34,451 bases of DNA from SAR116 cluster bacterium MED-G06 (GTDB taxonomy: Bacteria; Pseudomonadota; Alphaproteobacteria; Puniceispirillales; Puniceispirillaceae), in the NCBI GenBank assembly GCA_002457745.1, contig NTKV01000006.1:1-34451 (forward strand), given 5' to 3'. Position 1 is the first letter of the stretch; each line of letters begins with the position of its first letter. A program made the position numbers and the translations under genes. The notes under the pieces were generated by a model that was given only the letters and a program-made list of their open reading frames with translations, was not told where the DNA came from and searched no databases. Positions 1 through 9,142 of the stretch are shown one piece after another.

Positions 1-226
1 GCGTATAGGCATCCGAGATCGGGTCCTCGACATCGAGAAGTGCTGCCACATGCCGGCTCACACTCTCGCAATCCTCGACTGTCATCTCGCGGTCTTCAAC
101 CGGCTCGGCCATGATCTGAAGCTGGCTACGACCACCCTTCGCGCCCGAATAATGGACGCGAACAAGCCGGAAACCGAGATCGGTTACCGCTCCATCAATA
201 ATCTGGCTGATCCGTGATTCGACCAC
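1..226 (-). CDS. rimP: Ribosome maturation factor RimP, N-terminal part (runs off the window)
   Basis: RimP helps assemble the 30S subunit. Only the first 75 codons are present; the gene continues beyond base 1. The visible part has the family's pattern: an N-terminal helix, then LGFRLVRVHY, the strand LQIMAEP, and TVEDCESVSRH followed by LLDVEDPISDAY. I chose the GTG at 226, which has AGAGG four bases upstream and gives a compact N-terminus. An in-frame ATG at 289 would add 21 residues (starting MAGCDGRQNG) but lacks a Shine-Dalgarno sequence and lies only 12 bases past a terminator-like hairpin; N-terminal extensions of this size do exist in alphaproteobacterial RimP. It follows trmB on the same strand and normally heads the rimP-nusA-infB operon, which would lie outside the window. 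Identity is secure; the start is not. Confidence 0.85.
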   Translation of the reverse strand, partial: MVESRISQIIDGAVTDLGFRLVRVHYSGAKGGRSQLQIMAEPVEDREMTVEDCESVSRHVAALLDVEDPISDAYT

Positions 227-300
227 CGTGCCTCTACCGTTTCCTTCGGACTGTGCCAGCCCGTTCTGCCTGCCATCACAACCGGCCATGTTTCAGGCAA

Positions 301-324
301 TAAAAAAGTGGGCCAGTGGCCCAC
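301..324 (-). terminator. Intrinsic terminator or attenuator between trmB and rimP
   Basis: On the minus strand an 8-bp GC-rich stem, GTGGGCCA / TGGCCCAC (plus-strand 308-324), with a single-base loop as written (realistically the inner pairs open), is followed directly by TTTTTTATT. This is a textbook rho-independent terminator in shape. It lies about 100 bases after the trmB stop and 12-75 bases before rimP, so it could end the trmB transcript or act as an attenuator in a rimP leader. The sequence alone does not decide which. Confidence 0.7.
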
Positions 325-351
325 CGTCTTGTGCGACAGCATGTTGTCGTC

Positions 352-382
352 ATTATATAAACCCGCCTGCCACCGAAGGCAA
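352..382 (-). promoter_or_regulatory. rimP: Candidate sigma-70 promoter upstream of rimP
   Basis: On the minus strand TTGCCT (377-382) lies 17 bases from TATATA (354-359), or 19 bases from an overlapping perfect TATAAT (352-357). Transcription would start near 345, just upstream of the terminator-like hairpin. A small inverted repeat CGACA/TGTCG (334-349) lies between them. The assignment rests on consensus match only. Confidence 0.4.
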
Positions 383-426
383 GTCCGAAGCGGCACACCC
401 GCTTTCATGATTTGCCGCTGCCGTGA

Positions 427-1113
427 TCACCCATGGCGGCGCTGAAACAGGAACCAGTTGGGAACACGGTCCTCGCGCTCGGCCTTTTTCATATAGCGCG
501 TCGGCACCAGATCATCGGGGCGGTTGCGCCAGTCACCTGGTCGCCGCGCAGTCCAGATAAAGCCGGGGTGCGCACAGGCCGCCTGCAACAGCCAGCTCTT
601 TGCCACCGGGTGATCACTTGCCAGCACCAGACTGCCACCGGGCCGGATCAGCCGCGCCAACCCGTCAAGCACCATCGGGTGCAGAATGCGCCGCGCTGCA
701 TGGCGCCGCTTTGGCCAGGGATCGGGAAACAGAACATAGGCACCGGCCAATGTGGCGTCCGCCATGCTGTCGAGGATCAGCCGTACATCATCATCCCAGA
801 TCCGGACATTGGCCAGCCCGCCCTGCTCGACATGGCGGACAAGGCTGGCAACGCCGTTGATGAAAGGCTCGGCCCCGATAAAGCCGGCCTCTGGCCGGGC
901 CGCAGCGATGGCCGCCAGATTCTCTCCGCCACCAAAGCCGATCTCCAGAAACAGCTCTTCCGGCCTGCCCGCCATGGTGTCGGCAAACTGGGATATCGGG
1001 TCTCTGTCAGGATCAAACCGGAGCGCTGGAAGTCTCGTCTCCAGCATCTCGCGCATGGTGCGGCGCAGGGGTCGTCCCTTGCGCCGCCCATAGAATTGCA
1101 GCTTTTCAGCCAT
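427..1113 (-). CDS. trmB: tRNA (guanine-N7-)-methyltransferase
   Basis: TrmB transfers a methyl group from S-adenosylmethionine to N7 of G46 in the variable loop of many tRNAs, in the cytoplasm. The 228-residue protein has the usual length. It carries the SAM-binding motif EIGFGGGENL, the family signature LFPDPWPKRRHAARR with the downstream helix, and the C-terminal block TRYMKKAEREDRVPNWFLFQ. The ATG at 1113 has GAGGT about 12 bases upstream. It lies 38 bases downstream of metK on the same strand, so the enzyme is made next to the synthase for its cosubstrate. A hairpin with U-tract follows, before rimP. Confidence 0.97.
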   Translation of the reverse strand: MAEKLQFYGRRKGRPLRRTMREMLETRLPALRFDPDRDPISQFADTMAGRPEELFLEIGFGGGENLAAIAAARPEAGFIGAEPFINGVASLVRHVEQGGLANVRIWDDDVRLILDSMADATLAGAYVLFPDPWPKRRHAARRILHPMVLDGLARLIRPGGSLVLASDHPVAKSWLLQAACAHPGFIWTARRPGDWRNRPDDLVPTRYMKKAEREDRVPNWFLFQRRHG

Positions 1114-1151
1114 GATCGGGGCGTACCTCGCGACAATGACGCTGTCTGGTA

Positions 1152-2327
1152 TCAGACGGCCGCAGCCAGCGTGTCCGCGAGGTCGGTCGCCTCCCAGCTG
1201 AAGCTTCCCGGGCCAGCCTCACCAGCCATGCGGCCGAAATGACCATAGGCGGCGGAGGCGGCATAGATCGGCTTGTTCAGACCAAGATGCTCACGAATGC
1301 TGCGCGGCGTCAGGCGCATGCTGGCGGTCAGCGCCTGCTCGAGGTGGCTGTCGGCGACGGTACCGGTGCCATGCGTATCAGCATAGATCGATACCGGCTC
1401 GGCAACGCCGATGGCATAGGCAAGCTGGATGGTGCATTTCTCGGCAAGGCCGGCGGCCACCACGTTTTTCGCCAGATAGCGGGCGGCATAGGCGGCGGAC
1501 CGGTCGACCTTTGTCGGATCTTTTCCGGAAAAAGCCCCGCCACCATGCGGCGCGGCGCCGCCATAGGTGTCGACAATGATCTTGCGGCCAGTCAGGCCGG
1601 CATCGCCATCCGGACCGCCGATGACGAAGTTGCCAGTCGGGTTGACCAGAAGATCATCCGCGCCAACCATCCATCCGTCGGGAAGAATATCGGCGATCAC
1701 CGGTGTGACAAGCTTGCGGATGTCAGACTGGCTGGCGGCCTCGTCATGCTGTGTCGACAGCACGATCTTGTGCGCGCCCGTGGGCCGGCCCTGATCATCA
1801 TAGGCAAGCGTGATCTGGCTCTTTGAGTCGGGGCCGAGAATGGAGTCGGCGTCCGCCTTGCGGATTTCCGCAAGACGCTTGAGAACCTGATGCGAATAAT
1901 GGATCGCCGCCGGCATCAATACATCGGTCTCGCGGCAGGCATAGCCAAACATCAGACCCTGGTCGCCAGCGCCTTCATCCTTGTTGTCACCGCTGTCGAC
2001 GCCCATGGCGATGTCGGTCGACTGCTCGTGAAGGTAATTCTGGAATTCAAAATGCGCGTGATGGAATTTTTCCTGCTCATAGCCGATATCGGCCACCGCG
2101 CCACGCACCGCGCCCTCGATCGACTCAAGAATGCCGGGAAGCTTGCCTTTTGAAGCGCGAACCTCGCCACCAATGATCACACGGTTTGTCGTGGCGAAGG
2201 TCTCGCACGCGACCCGGGCTTCCGGCTCGGCCGCCAGAAACAGGTCCAGAACTGTATCGGACACCCGGTCGCAAACCTTGTCAGGATGCCCTTCGGACAC
2301 CGATTCCGAGGTAAAAAGGTAGGCCAT
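1152..2327 (-). CDS. metK: S-adenosylmethionine synthase
   Basis: MetK makes S-adenosylmethionine from methionine and ATP. The protein is 391 residues, the usual length. It shows [12 protein letters not shown] near the N-terminus, the ATP-site motif [12 protein letters not shown], and the phosphate-binding segment [19 protein letters not shown]. The ATG at 2327 is preceded by GGAGAG at good spacing. Only 29 bases separate it from the lnt stop, so no SAM riboswitch can precede it here and it probably depends on an upstream operon promoter. Many alphaproteobacteria carry a small helix-turn-helix gene between lnt and metK; it is absent here. Confidence 0.98.
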   Translation of the reverse strand: MAYLFTSESVSEGHPDKVCDRVSDTVLDLFLAAEPEARVACETFATTNRVIIGGEVRASKGKLPGILESIEGAVRGAVADIGYEQEKFHHAHFEFQNYLHEQSTDIAMGVDSGDNKDEGAGDQGLMFGYACRETDVLMPAAIHYSHQVLKRLAEIRKADADSILGPDSKSQITLAYDDQGRPTGAHKIVLSTQHDEAASQSDIRKLVTPVIADILPDGWMVGADDLLVNPTGNFVIGGPDGDAGLTGRKIIVDTYGGAAPHGGGAFSGKDPTKVDRSAAYAARYLAKNVVAAGLAEKCTIQLAYAIGVAEPVSIYADTHGTGTVADSHLEQALTASMRLTPRSIREHLGLNKPIYAASAAYGHFGRMAGEAGPGSFSWEATDLADTLAAAV

Positions 2328-2356
2328 AAATCTCTCCGCTTTTCTCCAGTCTGACC

Positions 2357-3883
2357 CTAGTGCCTTATCATTCTTTTGTGGTCAAGGCGGATTACGAGAA
2401 GCAGGTTTGCCAGAATCAGGATCACAAGCGGCACATCGCGCCACCGGTCATAGATTGTGCCGGACAATGGTGGGGGCACGACAAGGTCGGCAAAACCGCT
2501 TTCCCCAAGGCCAATCCTGGCAATCTGGCGCCCAAGCGGATCGAATCCGGCGCTGATCCCGGTGTTGGCCACACGGATCATGGCCAGCCCTTCCTCGACA
2601 GCGCGCATCTGCGCCTGCGCCAGATGCTGCCAGGGACCCGGGGTATGTCCGAACCAGGCATCATTTGTCAGATTGACCAGAATATCGGGGCGAAGACCGT
2701 CATCAAATCCGCGCCCCACCCCCGGAAACAGCGTCTCGTAACAGATCAGAAGCTGGAGATTGCCGTAGCCGGGAACTGCAATGAGCCGGTTTTCCGTCCC
2801 GGGTGAAAAATCTACCGGCCCGACCAGCGCATCGGCAAAGGGCAACAGAGACCGAAACGGCACGAATTCACCAAATGGCACCAGCCGCCGCTTGTCATAC
2901 AGCGCCTCGACCTGTCCTTTGGCGCGGATCAGGGCCGCAGAGTTGAACAGCCGCCGCTGTGCATCAAACCGCGGCACGCCGGTGACTAGCCAGCCGTCAA
3001 AGGGAAGCGTTTCCCAGGCAGTCTGGCGCAGACGATCTCCCTCGCGGTCAAGCAGTCCGGCAAAGGCGGTTTCCGGCCAGATGATCAATGGCGGCACCGG
3101 CTTTGCCGTCCGTGACAATTCCTGGAGCCGCCCCAGATGCTGCGGGCGAAGGGCACGGTCCCATTTCTCATGCTGTGGCACCACCGGTTGCACGATGCGA
3201 ACGGTCTTCGGGATCTCGTCAGACGGTGTCGGTATGGTGGCAAGACGTATCGCGCCAGACACCATCAGGACAGGCAGGATCAGCCCGAACGCGATGGCGA
3301 GGCGCCGCTGCCCAGCCAGCCAGAAAGCCGGCGCCAGACACCAGAGAATGGCCAGAAGGCTGAGACCATAGAGCCCGAAGAGGCTGGCCGCCTGAAGCAG
3401 GGTCAGATGCGCCGAAAACAGATACCCAGGGGCATTCCATGGAAAGCCTGTTGCCACATAGCCACGGGCCCATTCGCACAGACCAAGAGACAGCGCCAGC
3501 GCCGCAATGCGGCCAGGCTCGCTTCGCACAAAGCGATGGGCGGCGGCGGCGGCCGGCACCCAGAACAGCGACAGAAGAAGCGGAATTCCCAGCAGCGGCA
3601 GCGGCAGGAGCGGCCAGAAATTGATGTCGCCGGTTACCAGCGACAGCGAGATCCACCAGAGAGACACCAGAAACCAGCCAAAACCGGTCACACAGCCGAT
3701 CATCGCCGCCCGGCGTGTGCTGCCTGTTCTGGCAATGCACAGCGCCGGATAGGAAAGCGCCAGTGCCAGCGGCACCAGACCAAAAGGCGGCAGTGTGAGC
3801 GAGGCCAGGCCTCCGGCAAAAAGGCAGGCGGCAAGCTGCCGCCATCCGGTCAGGTTCAGCGCACGCTCAGTAAGGCTATTCAC
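2357..3883 (-). CDS. lnt: Apolipoprotein N-acyltransferase
   Basis: Lnt is an inner-membrane enzyme that adds the third acyl chain to the N-terminal cysteine of lipoproteins. The 508-residue protein begins with a region of hydrophobic membrane segments (roughly residues 15-215) followed by a periplasmic nitrilase-like domain. The catalytic triad of the family is visible: Glu in WPETAFAG, Lys in [12 protein letters not shown] and Cys in [11 protein letters not shown] final membrane helix ([15 protein letters not shown]) ends the protein. Its start overlaps the corC stop by 8 bases, indicating co-translation. A likely client lipoprotein is encoded at 24102-24923. Confidence 0.96.
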   Translation of the reverse strand: MNSLTERALNLTGWRQLAACLFAGGLASLTLPPFGLVPLALALSYPALCIARTGSTRRAAMIGCVTGFGWFLVSLWWISLSLVTGDINFWPLLPLPLLGIPLLLSLFWVPAAAAAHRFVRSEPGRIAALALSLGLCEWARGYVATGFPWNAPGYLFSAHLTLLQAASLFGLYGLSLLAILWCLAPAFWLAGQRRLAIAFGLILPVLMVSGAIRLATIPTPSDEIPKTVRIVQPVVPQHEKWDRALRPQHLGRLQELSRTAKPVPPLIIWPETAFAGLLDREGDRLRQTAWETLPFDGWLVTGVPRFDAQRRLFNSAALIRAKGQVEALYDKRRLVPFGEFVPFRSLLPFADALVGPVDFSPGTENRLIAVPGYGNLQLLICYETLFPGVGRGFDDGLRPDILVNLTNDAWFGHTPGPWQHLAQAQMRAVEEGLAMIRVANTGISAGFDPLGRQIARIGLGESGFADLVVPPPLSGTIYDRWRDVPLVILILANLLLVIRLDHKRMIRH

Positions 3884-4721
3884 CGGCCTGCTGTACCTGG
3901 CGCGCGACCCCGCGCACCTTCAGCAGTGACAGGCGGCGCGGATCGCCCTCCAACACCTCGAACTGCAGGCCAGAGGGGTGACGCACCACCTCGCCACGCC
4001 CCGGCACACGTCCGGCAACAGCACAGACAAGCCCGCCAACCGTATCGATTTCATCACGATCATCATCCTCGAGAAGCTGGCCGGTCAGGATTTCCAGCGC
4101 TTCCACCTCGAGCCGCGCTTCGGCAAGAATGGTGCCGTCATCATTGACGGTGATCTGCGGCTGTACCGCCTCATCATGCTCGTCCTCGATCTCACCGACA
4201 ATTTCCTCGACCAGATCCTCGATCGTGATCAGCCCGTCAACACCACCGAATTCATCAACCACCAGCGCCAGATGGCGGCGACGAAGCCGCATTTCGTGAA
4301 GGAGATCCAGAAGCCGGATGCTTGGCGCGACAAACAGCGCCGGGCGAAGCAGCGTGTCGATGTCCGGCGCCTTGCCAGCGTGCAGATGTGCAAACACATC
4401 CTTGATATGGATGATGCCGGCGATGTCGTCGAGCGTCTCACGGCGCACCGGAAGGCGGCTGTGATTGGCGGCCGTCATCTGCGTGATGATATCGGAAAAG
4501 CTCTCGGTCATGCCGACCGACACGATATCGGCGCGCGGAATCATCACATCGGAGGCATTCAGGTCGCGAAGACCCAGAATGTTGCGAAGAAGCGTGCCTT
4601 CATGCGCATCGAAGCTGGCACGATCCTTGGCTGTGTCCGCCAGCAGGTTTTCCAGCGCGGCACGCGGCGATGAACGCGGCGCCAGCGCCGGCACCATCCG
4701 GCCAATCCATTTGCGGACCAT
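3876..4721 (-). CDS. corC: CorC/HlyC-type CBS-pair protein (transporter-associated domain)
   Basis: The 281-residue protein has the short CorC architecture. The leader contains LRNILGLRDLNASDVMIPRADIV, then two CBS repeats (about residues 60-190), with DEFGGVDGLITIEDLVEEIVGEIEDEHD linking to the C-terminal CorC_HlyC domain. It lacks the N-terminal membrane domain of longer HlyC/CNNM proteins. CorC is classically linked to Mg/Co efflux together with CorA. In alphaproteobacteria it is almost always found, as here, between ybeY and lnt, and its role in that setting is not established. The ATG overlaps the ybeY stop by one base (TGATG). Confidence 0.93.
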   Translation of the reverse strand: MVRKWIGRMVPALAPRSSPRAALENLLADTAKDRASFDAHEGTLLRNILGLRDLNASDVMIPRADIVSVGMTESFSDIITQMTAANHSRLPVRRETLDDIAGIIHIKDVFAHLHAGKAPDIDTLLRPALFVAPSIRLLDLLHEMRLRRRHLALVVDEFGGVDGLITIEDLVEEIVGEIEDEHDEAVQPQITVNDDGTILAEARLEVEALEILTGQLLEDDDRDEIDTVGGLVCAVAGRVPGRGEVVRHPSGLQFEVLEGDPRRLSLLKVRGVARQVQQAGE

Positions 4722-5326
4722 CAGCCGACCCCTCCTGCGTTTACAACCGGGGACATCAGATCCCCACCATCATCACCGTCAGCGTTGGCATAGGGGTTGT
4801 CGATCCCAAGTCGGGCAAGCACACGCACTTCCCCTGCTTCCATGATGTCAGCCTCGTCATCGCTCTCATGATCATGTCCCATCAGGTGAAGAAGGCCGTG
4901 GACCCACAGATGTGTCAGATGATCACCAAGGGATTTTTCCTCATCCCGGGCCTCGGCCTGAAGGGTCTCGAACGACATCGCGATTTCCCCGGCCATGACC
5001 GGCGCGTCACCGGATGACATATCGTCACCTGTCGGGAAGGACAGCACATTGGTCGGCTTGTTCTTGCCGCGGAACATGCTGTTCAGGTCACATATCCGGT
5101 CATCACCGCAGAACAGCCCACCAACCTCAAGCGCTGGCCAGGAAAAGATTTCACAGGTGATATCGGTGGCGATACAGACGCGGGCACGGACAAGATCAAT
5201 GTCGGACGCTGACCAGAGTGTCCGATCAAATATCATTTCCAGATGGCTTCCGCCATCGGTATGCCAGCTCTCGGACGAATGTGACTCGTCGTCCGGACTG
5301 TCGGGCTCCAGGGGCATCTCAGTCAT
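4721..5326 (-). CDS. ybeY: Endoribonuclease YbeY (rRNA maturation factor)
   Basis: YbeY is a zinc-dependent endoribonuclease needed for 16S rRNA 3'-end maturation and 70S quality control. The metal site H-x3-H-x5-H is complete in HGLLHLMGHDH (His143, His147, His153), preceded by the family motif NVLSFPTGDD. The 201-residue length is somewhat above the usual 150-180 because of an acidic, Ser-rich N-terminal extension of about 30 residues and a Gly/Asp-rich tail. An internal Met31 would give a more standard protein. The Shine-Dalgarno upstream of 5326 is weak, so the start is uncertain. It sits between phoH and corC, its standard neighbours. Confidence 0.94.
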   Translation of the reverse strand: MTEMPLEPDSPDDESHSSESWHTDGGSHLEMIFDRTLWSASDIDLVRARVCIATDITCEIFSWPALEVGGLFCGDDRICDLNSMFRGKNKPTNVLSFPTGDDMSSGDAPVMAGEIAMSFETLQAEARDEEKSLGDHLTHLWVHGLLHLMGHDHESDDEADIMEAGEVRVLARLGIDNPYANADGDDGGDLMSPVVNAGGVG

Positions 5327-5452
5327 GCCGGTTGATTCGCTCGCTCCATGCGGAAGTCCATATGCCGGACATATCTTCCGGCAGGATTCCTGAATGTGAC
5401 CTGATTTGTGGTGATCTGTCCAGTCGGTAACACCGTCTGGCTTTTGCTTTGT

Positions 5453-6427
5453 TTAGCTTTTGCTTTCATAGGCCATAAGGATGCGCGCCACAACCGGGTG
5501 GCGGACAACATCCTTGCCGGACAGGTGGATGATGCCGATTCCCTCGACATCGTCGAGTCGTGACACCGCGTCTGACAGGCCCGACGGCTGGCCATCCGGA
5601 AGGTCGATCTGGCTGAGATCACCGGTAATCACCATGCGTGAATCCTGGCCAAGCCGGGTCAGCACCATTTTCATCTGCACCGGTGTGGTGTTCTGCGCTT
5701 CGTCGATGATGACGTAGGAGGCGCTCAGGGTCCGCCCGCGCATGAAGGCCAGAGGGGCGATCTCGATCTCACCGCTGACCAGCATCCTGTCTACCTTGTC
5801 TGCCGGCATCATGTCGTAAAGCGCGTCATAGAGTGGCCGAAGATAGGGGTCGACCTTTTCTTTCATGTCGCCCGGAAGGAAGCCGAGGCGCTCGCCGGCC
5901 TCGACCGCGGGACGCGACAGCACGATCCGCTCGACCTCGCGTTTCTTGAGCGACTCCACCGCCTTGGCAACAGCCATATAGGTCTTTCCGGTGCCTGCCG
6001 GCCCAAGGCCGAACACCACCTCGCGGCTGCGAAGAAGACCAAGATAGTCTTTCTGACCGGGGGTTTTGGCGATGATCTTCTTTTTCCAGGTATCAAGCCC
6101 CTGGCCGCTTGCCGGCGCAGCATCTCCAGCCTCGACCCAGCGAAGCGCGTCACGAACCAGCGAGGTGTCGACGGGAAGGGACCCGTCAGCCTCGTCAAGC
6201 CGCTTGTAAATGTCCTCCAGGGCACGGCGCGCCTTCTTCGCTGCCGCGGCAGGTCCGGAAATGGTGATGCTGTTACCGAAACTGTCGAGTGTGACCTCAA
6301 GGGCGCTCTCGAGCTGCGCCAGATTGGCGTTGTGCTCGCCGGTCAGGACGGCAAGCTTGCCATTATCCTCGAATTCCATACGGATCGAGGTGGCCTTTTC
6401 ACCCTTCGCAGATGCCCGCCCGTTCAC
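5453..6427 (-). CDS. phoL: PhoH-like ATPase (YbeZ/PhoL)
   Basis: This cytoplasmic P-loop ATPase of the PhoH family is a functional partner of YbeY in ribosome and RNA metabolism. The 324 residues contain an N-terminal KH-like region (about 15-75), Walker A GPAGTGKT at 142-149, [16 protein letters not shown], and Walker [10 protein letters not shown] followed by the sensor motif [13 protein letters not shown]. The start ATG overlaps the miaB stop as ATGA. A 126-base gap separates it from ybeY; I see no clear terminator in that gap. Confidence 0.95.
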   Translation of the reverse strand: MNGRASAKGEKATSIRMEFEDNGKLAVLTGEHNANLAQLESALEVTLDSFGNSITISGPAAAAKKARRALEDIYKRLDEADGSLPVDTSLVRDALRWVEAGDAAPASGQGLDTWKKKIIAKTPGQKDYLGLLRSREVVFGLGPAGTGKTYMAVAKAVESLKKREVERIVLSRPAVEAGERLGFLPGDMKEKVDPYLRPLYDALYDMMPADKVDRMLVSGEIEIAPLAFMRGRTLSASYVIIDEAQNTTPVQMKMVLTRLGQDSRMVITGDLSQIDLPDGQPSGLSDAVSRLDDVEGIGIIHLSGKDVVRHPVVARILMAYESKS

Positions 6428-7761
6428 GCCAGCACTCCGACGATGCTGTTCTGCCTTGCCTCGGTCACCCGGCAGGTGACGATGCTGCCGACCAGTCCGG
6501 GCTCTGCCTCGATATTCACCGCCTGCATGTAGGGGCTGCGTCCCGCCACCTGGCCCGGACGCCCGCCAGCACGTTCGATCAGCACGTTCATTTCGCGACC
6601 TTCAGTGGATTTGTTGAAAGCATATTGCTGTGCGTTCAGGAGCTGTTGCAGCGCCTCGAGCCGTTCCGCCTTCACCTGCTCCGGCACCTGCACCTCTTCG
6701 GTTGCTGCCGGGGTCCCGGGGCGCGGGCTGTATTTGAAGGAATAGGCCGAGGCATATCCCACCCGGTCGACAAGCGACAGGGTATCGGCAAAATCACGGT
6801 CGCTCTCACCCGGGAAGCCGACAATGAAGTCGCCGGACAGCGCGAGATCGGGGCGCGCCTCGCGCAATCGGTCGATGATCCGGAAATAGGCATCACGGTC
6901 ATGCCGCCTGTTCATCGCCTCAAGCACCCCGTTGGATCCAGCCTGCACAGGAAGATGGAGATAGGGCATCAGCGCCGGCACATCGCGGTGCGCCAGGATC
7001 AGGTCCTCTTCCATGTCCAGCGGATGCGAGGTGGTATAGCGAATACGATGAAGGCCATCGATCTCGGCAAGTTCACGGATCAGGCGGGCCAGGCTCCAGA
7101 TGCTGCCATCGGCTGCCTCACCATGATAGGCATTCACATTCTGCCCGAGCAGTGTCAGCTCACAACTTCCCGAAGCAACAAGACGGCGGGCTTCTTCAAT
7201 GACGCCGTCCACCGGCCGGGAAAATTCCGCACCGCGGGTATAGGGCACCACACAGAAGGCACAGAATTTGTCACAGCCTTCCTGAACCGAAAGAAAGGCG
7301 GCCGGGCCACGTGGCGCATGTTCTCCCGGAAGCTGATCGAACTTGATCTCTTCGGGGAAATCGGTGTCGATGGCGCGTTCGCGCGCTGCCGGATCGACGC
7401 GGCTGACAAGTTCGGGAAGGCGGTGATAGGTCTGCGGACCGACAACGATGTCGACCCAGGGCGCGCGCCGGGTGATTTCCTCACCTTCCGCCTGCGCCAC
7501 ACAGCCGGCAACGGCGATGGTGACATTGCGGCCCTGCTGGTCGCGCGCGCGATCCTTCATCATCCGCAGTCTGCCAAGTTCGGAGAAAACCTTTTCCGAA
7601 GCCTTCTCGCGGATATGACAGGTGTTGAGGATGACCATGTCGGCCCCCTCGGCTTCACCCGTCGGCGCGTAGCCGAGCGGCGCAAGCACGTCGGTCATGC
7701 GGTCGGAATCATAGACATTCATCTGGCACCCGTAGGTTTTGATGAACAGCTTCTTTGTCAC
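6424..7761 (-). CDS. miaB: tRNA-2-methylthio-N6-dimethylallyladenosine synthase
   Basis: MiaB is a radical-SAM methylthiotransferase that adds the 2-methylthio group to i6A37 in tRNA. The 445-residue protein has the N-terminal UPF0004 domain with its three cluster cysteines (Cys12 in TYGCQMN, one in [12 protein letters not shown], one in [10 protein letters not shown]). It then has the radical-SAM CxxxCxxC motif in [15 protein letters not shown] and a C-terminal TRAM domain. The start codon is GTG at 7761, with AAAGAG about 10 bases upstream. It is 64 bases from rimI; a fur-family gene commonly lies in this position in related genomes and is missing. Confidence 0.97.
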   Translation of the reverse strand: MTKKLFIKTYGCQMNVYDSDRMTDVLAPLGYAPTGEAEGADMVILNTCHIREKASEKVFSELGRLRMMKDRARDQQGRNVTIAVAGCVAQAEGEEITRRAPWVDIVVGPQTYHRLPELVSRVDPAARERAIDTDFPEEIKFDQLPGEHAPRGPAAFLSVQEGCDKFCAFCVVPYTRGAEFSRPVDGVIEEARRLVASGSCELTLLGQNVNAYHGEAADGSIWSLARLIRELAEIDGLHRIRYTTSHPLDMEEDLILAHRDVPALMPYLHLPVQAGSNGVLEAMNRRHDRDAYFRIIDRLREARPDLALSGDFIVGFPGESDRDFADTLSLVDRVGYASAYSFKYSPRPGTPAATEEVQVPEQVKAERLEALQQLLNAQQYAFNKSTEGREMNVLIERAGGRPGQVAGRSPYMQAVNIEAEPGLVGSIVTCRVTEARQNSIVGVLA

Positions 7762-7825
7762 GATCGCGGCTCTTTTCTGAAAGCGGTGGTTACGCCGGTT
7801 GTTCTATGCCGGAGACGAAGGCGGG

Positions 7826-8293
7826 TCAAGGCACTGGCTGACGCAGCTGACGGCGCATCACAATGGCATCGACAAGCGCACCGCCACGCCGGTAATAGCC
7901 GGTGCGCCGGCCAACCTCGGTAAAACCGAGGCGATGATAGAGTGCCAGCGCCGCCACATTGTCGATCGCAACCTCGAGACAGATGTCCTCACACCCATCC
8001 TGTTTCAGGCGCGCCAGAACATGATCCAGCAGCCGCGTTGCCAGGCCGCGCCGTTCGGCATCGGGTGCGGTGGCGATGGACACCAGATCGGCACCTCCGC
8101 CACCTGCAAGGCACAAGGCATAGGCCAGCGGGTCTGCGTCCAGGTCGTCTTCCGGGAGCATCACAAACCCGACAAAGGAGGGACGTGCTGCCAGATCACG
8201 AAGCTGGCGGAGTGTCATTGGCGAGTCGAAGCGCATCGCCTCAAGCGTGGCGATGGCGGCAAGATGACCGGGCGTCAGCGGTGCCGCAATCAC
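7826..8293 (-). CDS. rimI: GNAT acetyltransferase, RimI-like (ribosomal protein bS18 N-acetyltransferase)
   Basis: This 155-residue protein is one GNAT domain. The acetyl-CoA-binding stretch is VSIATAPDAERRGLATRLLDHVL, with the later motif LEVAIDNVAALALYHRLGFTEVGRRTGYY. RimI acetylates the N-terminus of ribosomal protein S18, and alphaproteobacterial RimI may act on other proteins. The start codon is GTG at 8293, overlapping the tsaB stop as GTGA, so the two are translationally coupled, as is typical of tsaB-rimI pairs. The assignment to RimI rather than another GNAT rests largely on that coupling. Confidence 0.88.
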   Translation of the reverse strand: MIAAPLTPGHLAAIATLEAMRFDSPMTLRQLRDLAARPSFVGFVMLPEDDLDADPLAYALCLAGGGGADLVSIATAPDAERRGLATRLLDHVLARLKQDGCEDICLEVAIDNVAALALYHRLGFTEVGRRTGYYRRGGALVDAIVMRRQLRQPVP

Positions 8294-9036
8294 GATGTTA
8301 CCGGTAGCGGGCGGGAGGGGCCAAGAAAGGCAGGGGCCACATAGAGCGGCAGCAGCGGGTCCATGGCCTCACCAGCGGTGAGCCGCGCCGCCGCAAGGCG
8401 CGCCACCTGCATCGCATCCAGCACGTCCATATCGGCAACCGGTTTCAGCCCGGCATCAGGGAAAGACGTCACCATCGCCGCCGCCCCGGCGCCGGTGACA
8501 TCAGCGGCCTGCCACAATGCAGGGCATGGCCCGGGGGTCTCAGGATCGATTTCTGCGATCTCGTCCAGCGGCGTGCCGTTACGATTGAACAGCTGTGCGA
8601 AAAAACTGCCGCGGCGGGTATCGGCCGTGGCCAGAACCATCTTCTGCGCATCGCCCTGCCGGTCGGACGCCGCATAAGCCATAACCGCGAGGCAGGACAG
8701 GCCGACCCCGCTTGCGCCGGTGGCAATCACAAACCCTTTTGCCGCGGCCAGCGCCACCCTGATTCCGGTGAAGGATCCGGGGCCACGACCTGCCGCCACA
8801 TGGGTAAGGTCGTCAGCGGTGATTCCCGCCTCGGCCAGGGCGGCGCGCGCCAGCTCGGTGATCTGCGCCGCGTGGCCATGTCGGGCACTATGCTGATGCT
8901 GCACAGCGACCCCATCTGCCGCGATGACCGCGGCTGACGCCTTGTCTGCGCTCGATTCGATGGCGAGAATCACCGGTGTTGGCGACGCCGGGATCACCGG
9001 ATGTGGCGAGGTCTCATTCATCTCTCGGTCCCGCAT
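8290..9036 (-). CDS. tsaB: tRNA threonylcarbamoyladenosine biosynthesis protein TsaB
   Basis: TsaB is the inactive partner that dimerises with TsaD in the complex that makes t6A37 in ANN-decoding tRNAs. The 248-residue protein has the ASKHA fold markers: an N-terminal strand AIESSADKASAAVI, HSARHGHAAQITELA, and the conserved GRGPGSFTGIRVALAAAKGF. I kept the ATG at 9036 because AGGG lies six bases upstream; a second in-frame ATG at 9021 would drop five residues. It begins the minus-strand run down to trmB and is divergent from the deacetylase-like gene. Confidence 0.95.
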   Translation of the reverse strand: MRDREMNETSPHPVIPASPTPVILAIESSADKASAAVIAADGVAVQHQHSARHGHAAQITELARAALAEAGITADDLTHVAAGRGPGSFTGIRVALAAAKGFVIATGASGVGLSCLAVMAYAASDRQGDAQKMVLATADTRRGSFFAQLFNRNGTPLDEIAEIDPETPGPCPALWQAADVTGAGAAAMVTSFPDAGLKPVADMDVLDAMQVARLAAARLTAGEAMDPLLPLYVAPAFLGPSRPLPVTS

Positions 9037-9113
9037 TCAAGGCCCTGCACGATGCTGCGGCAGGAACATTCAAAAAACATCAACTGGCTCTGGTCCGCCC
9101 ATGCCTAGCACAG

Positions 9114-9119
9114 TATGAT
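9114..9119 (+). promoter_or_regulatory. Candidate -10 element upstream of the deacetylase-like gene
   Basis: TATGAT lies 23 bases before the ATG at 9143, in the divergent gap to tsaB. The -35 position holds no good match (CTGGTC at 18-base spacing), so only the -10 is convincing. Confidence 0.3.
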
Positions 9120-9142
9120 CGCCGCATCACCAACCTGGCGGC

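Noticed and set aside
2328-2356. A SAM riboswitch upstream of metK
   Set aside because: Only 29 bases separate metK from lnt, too short for any known SAM-binding RNA.
6412-7923. 503-codon plus-strand open frame opposite miaB
   Set aside because: It is a shadow of miaB, running over several real gene boundaries without a plausible start.
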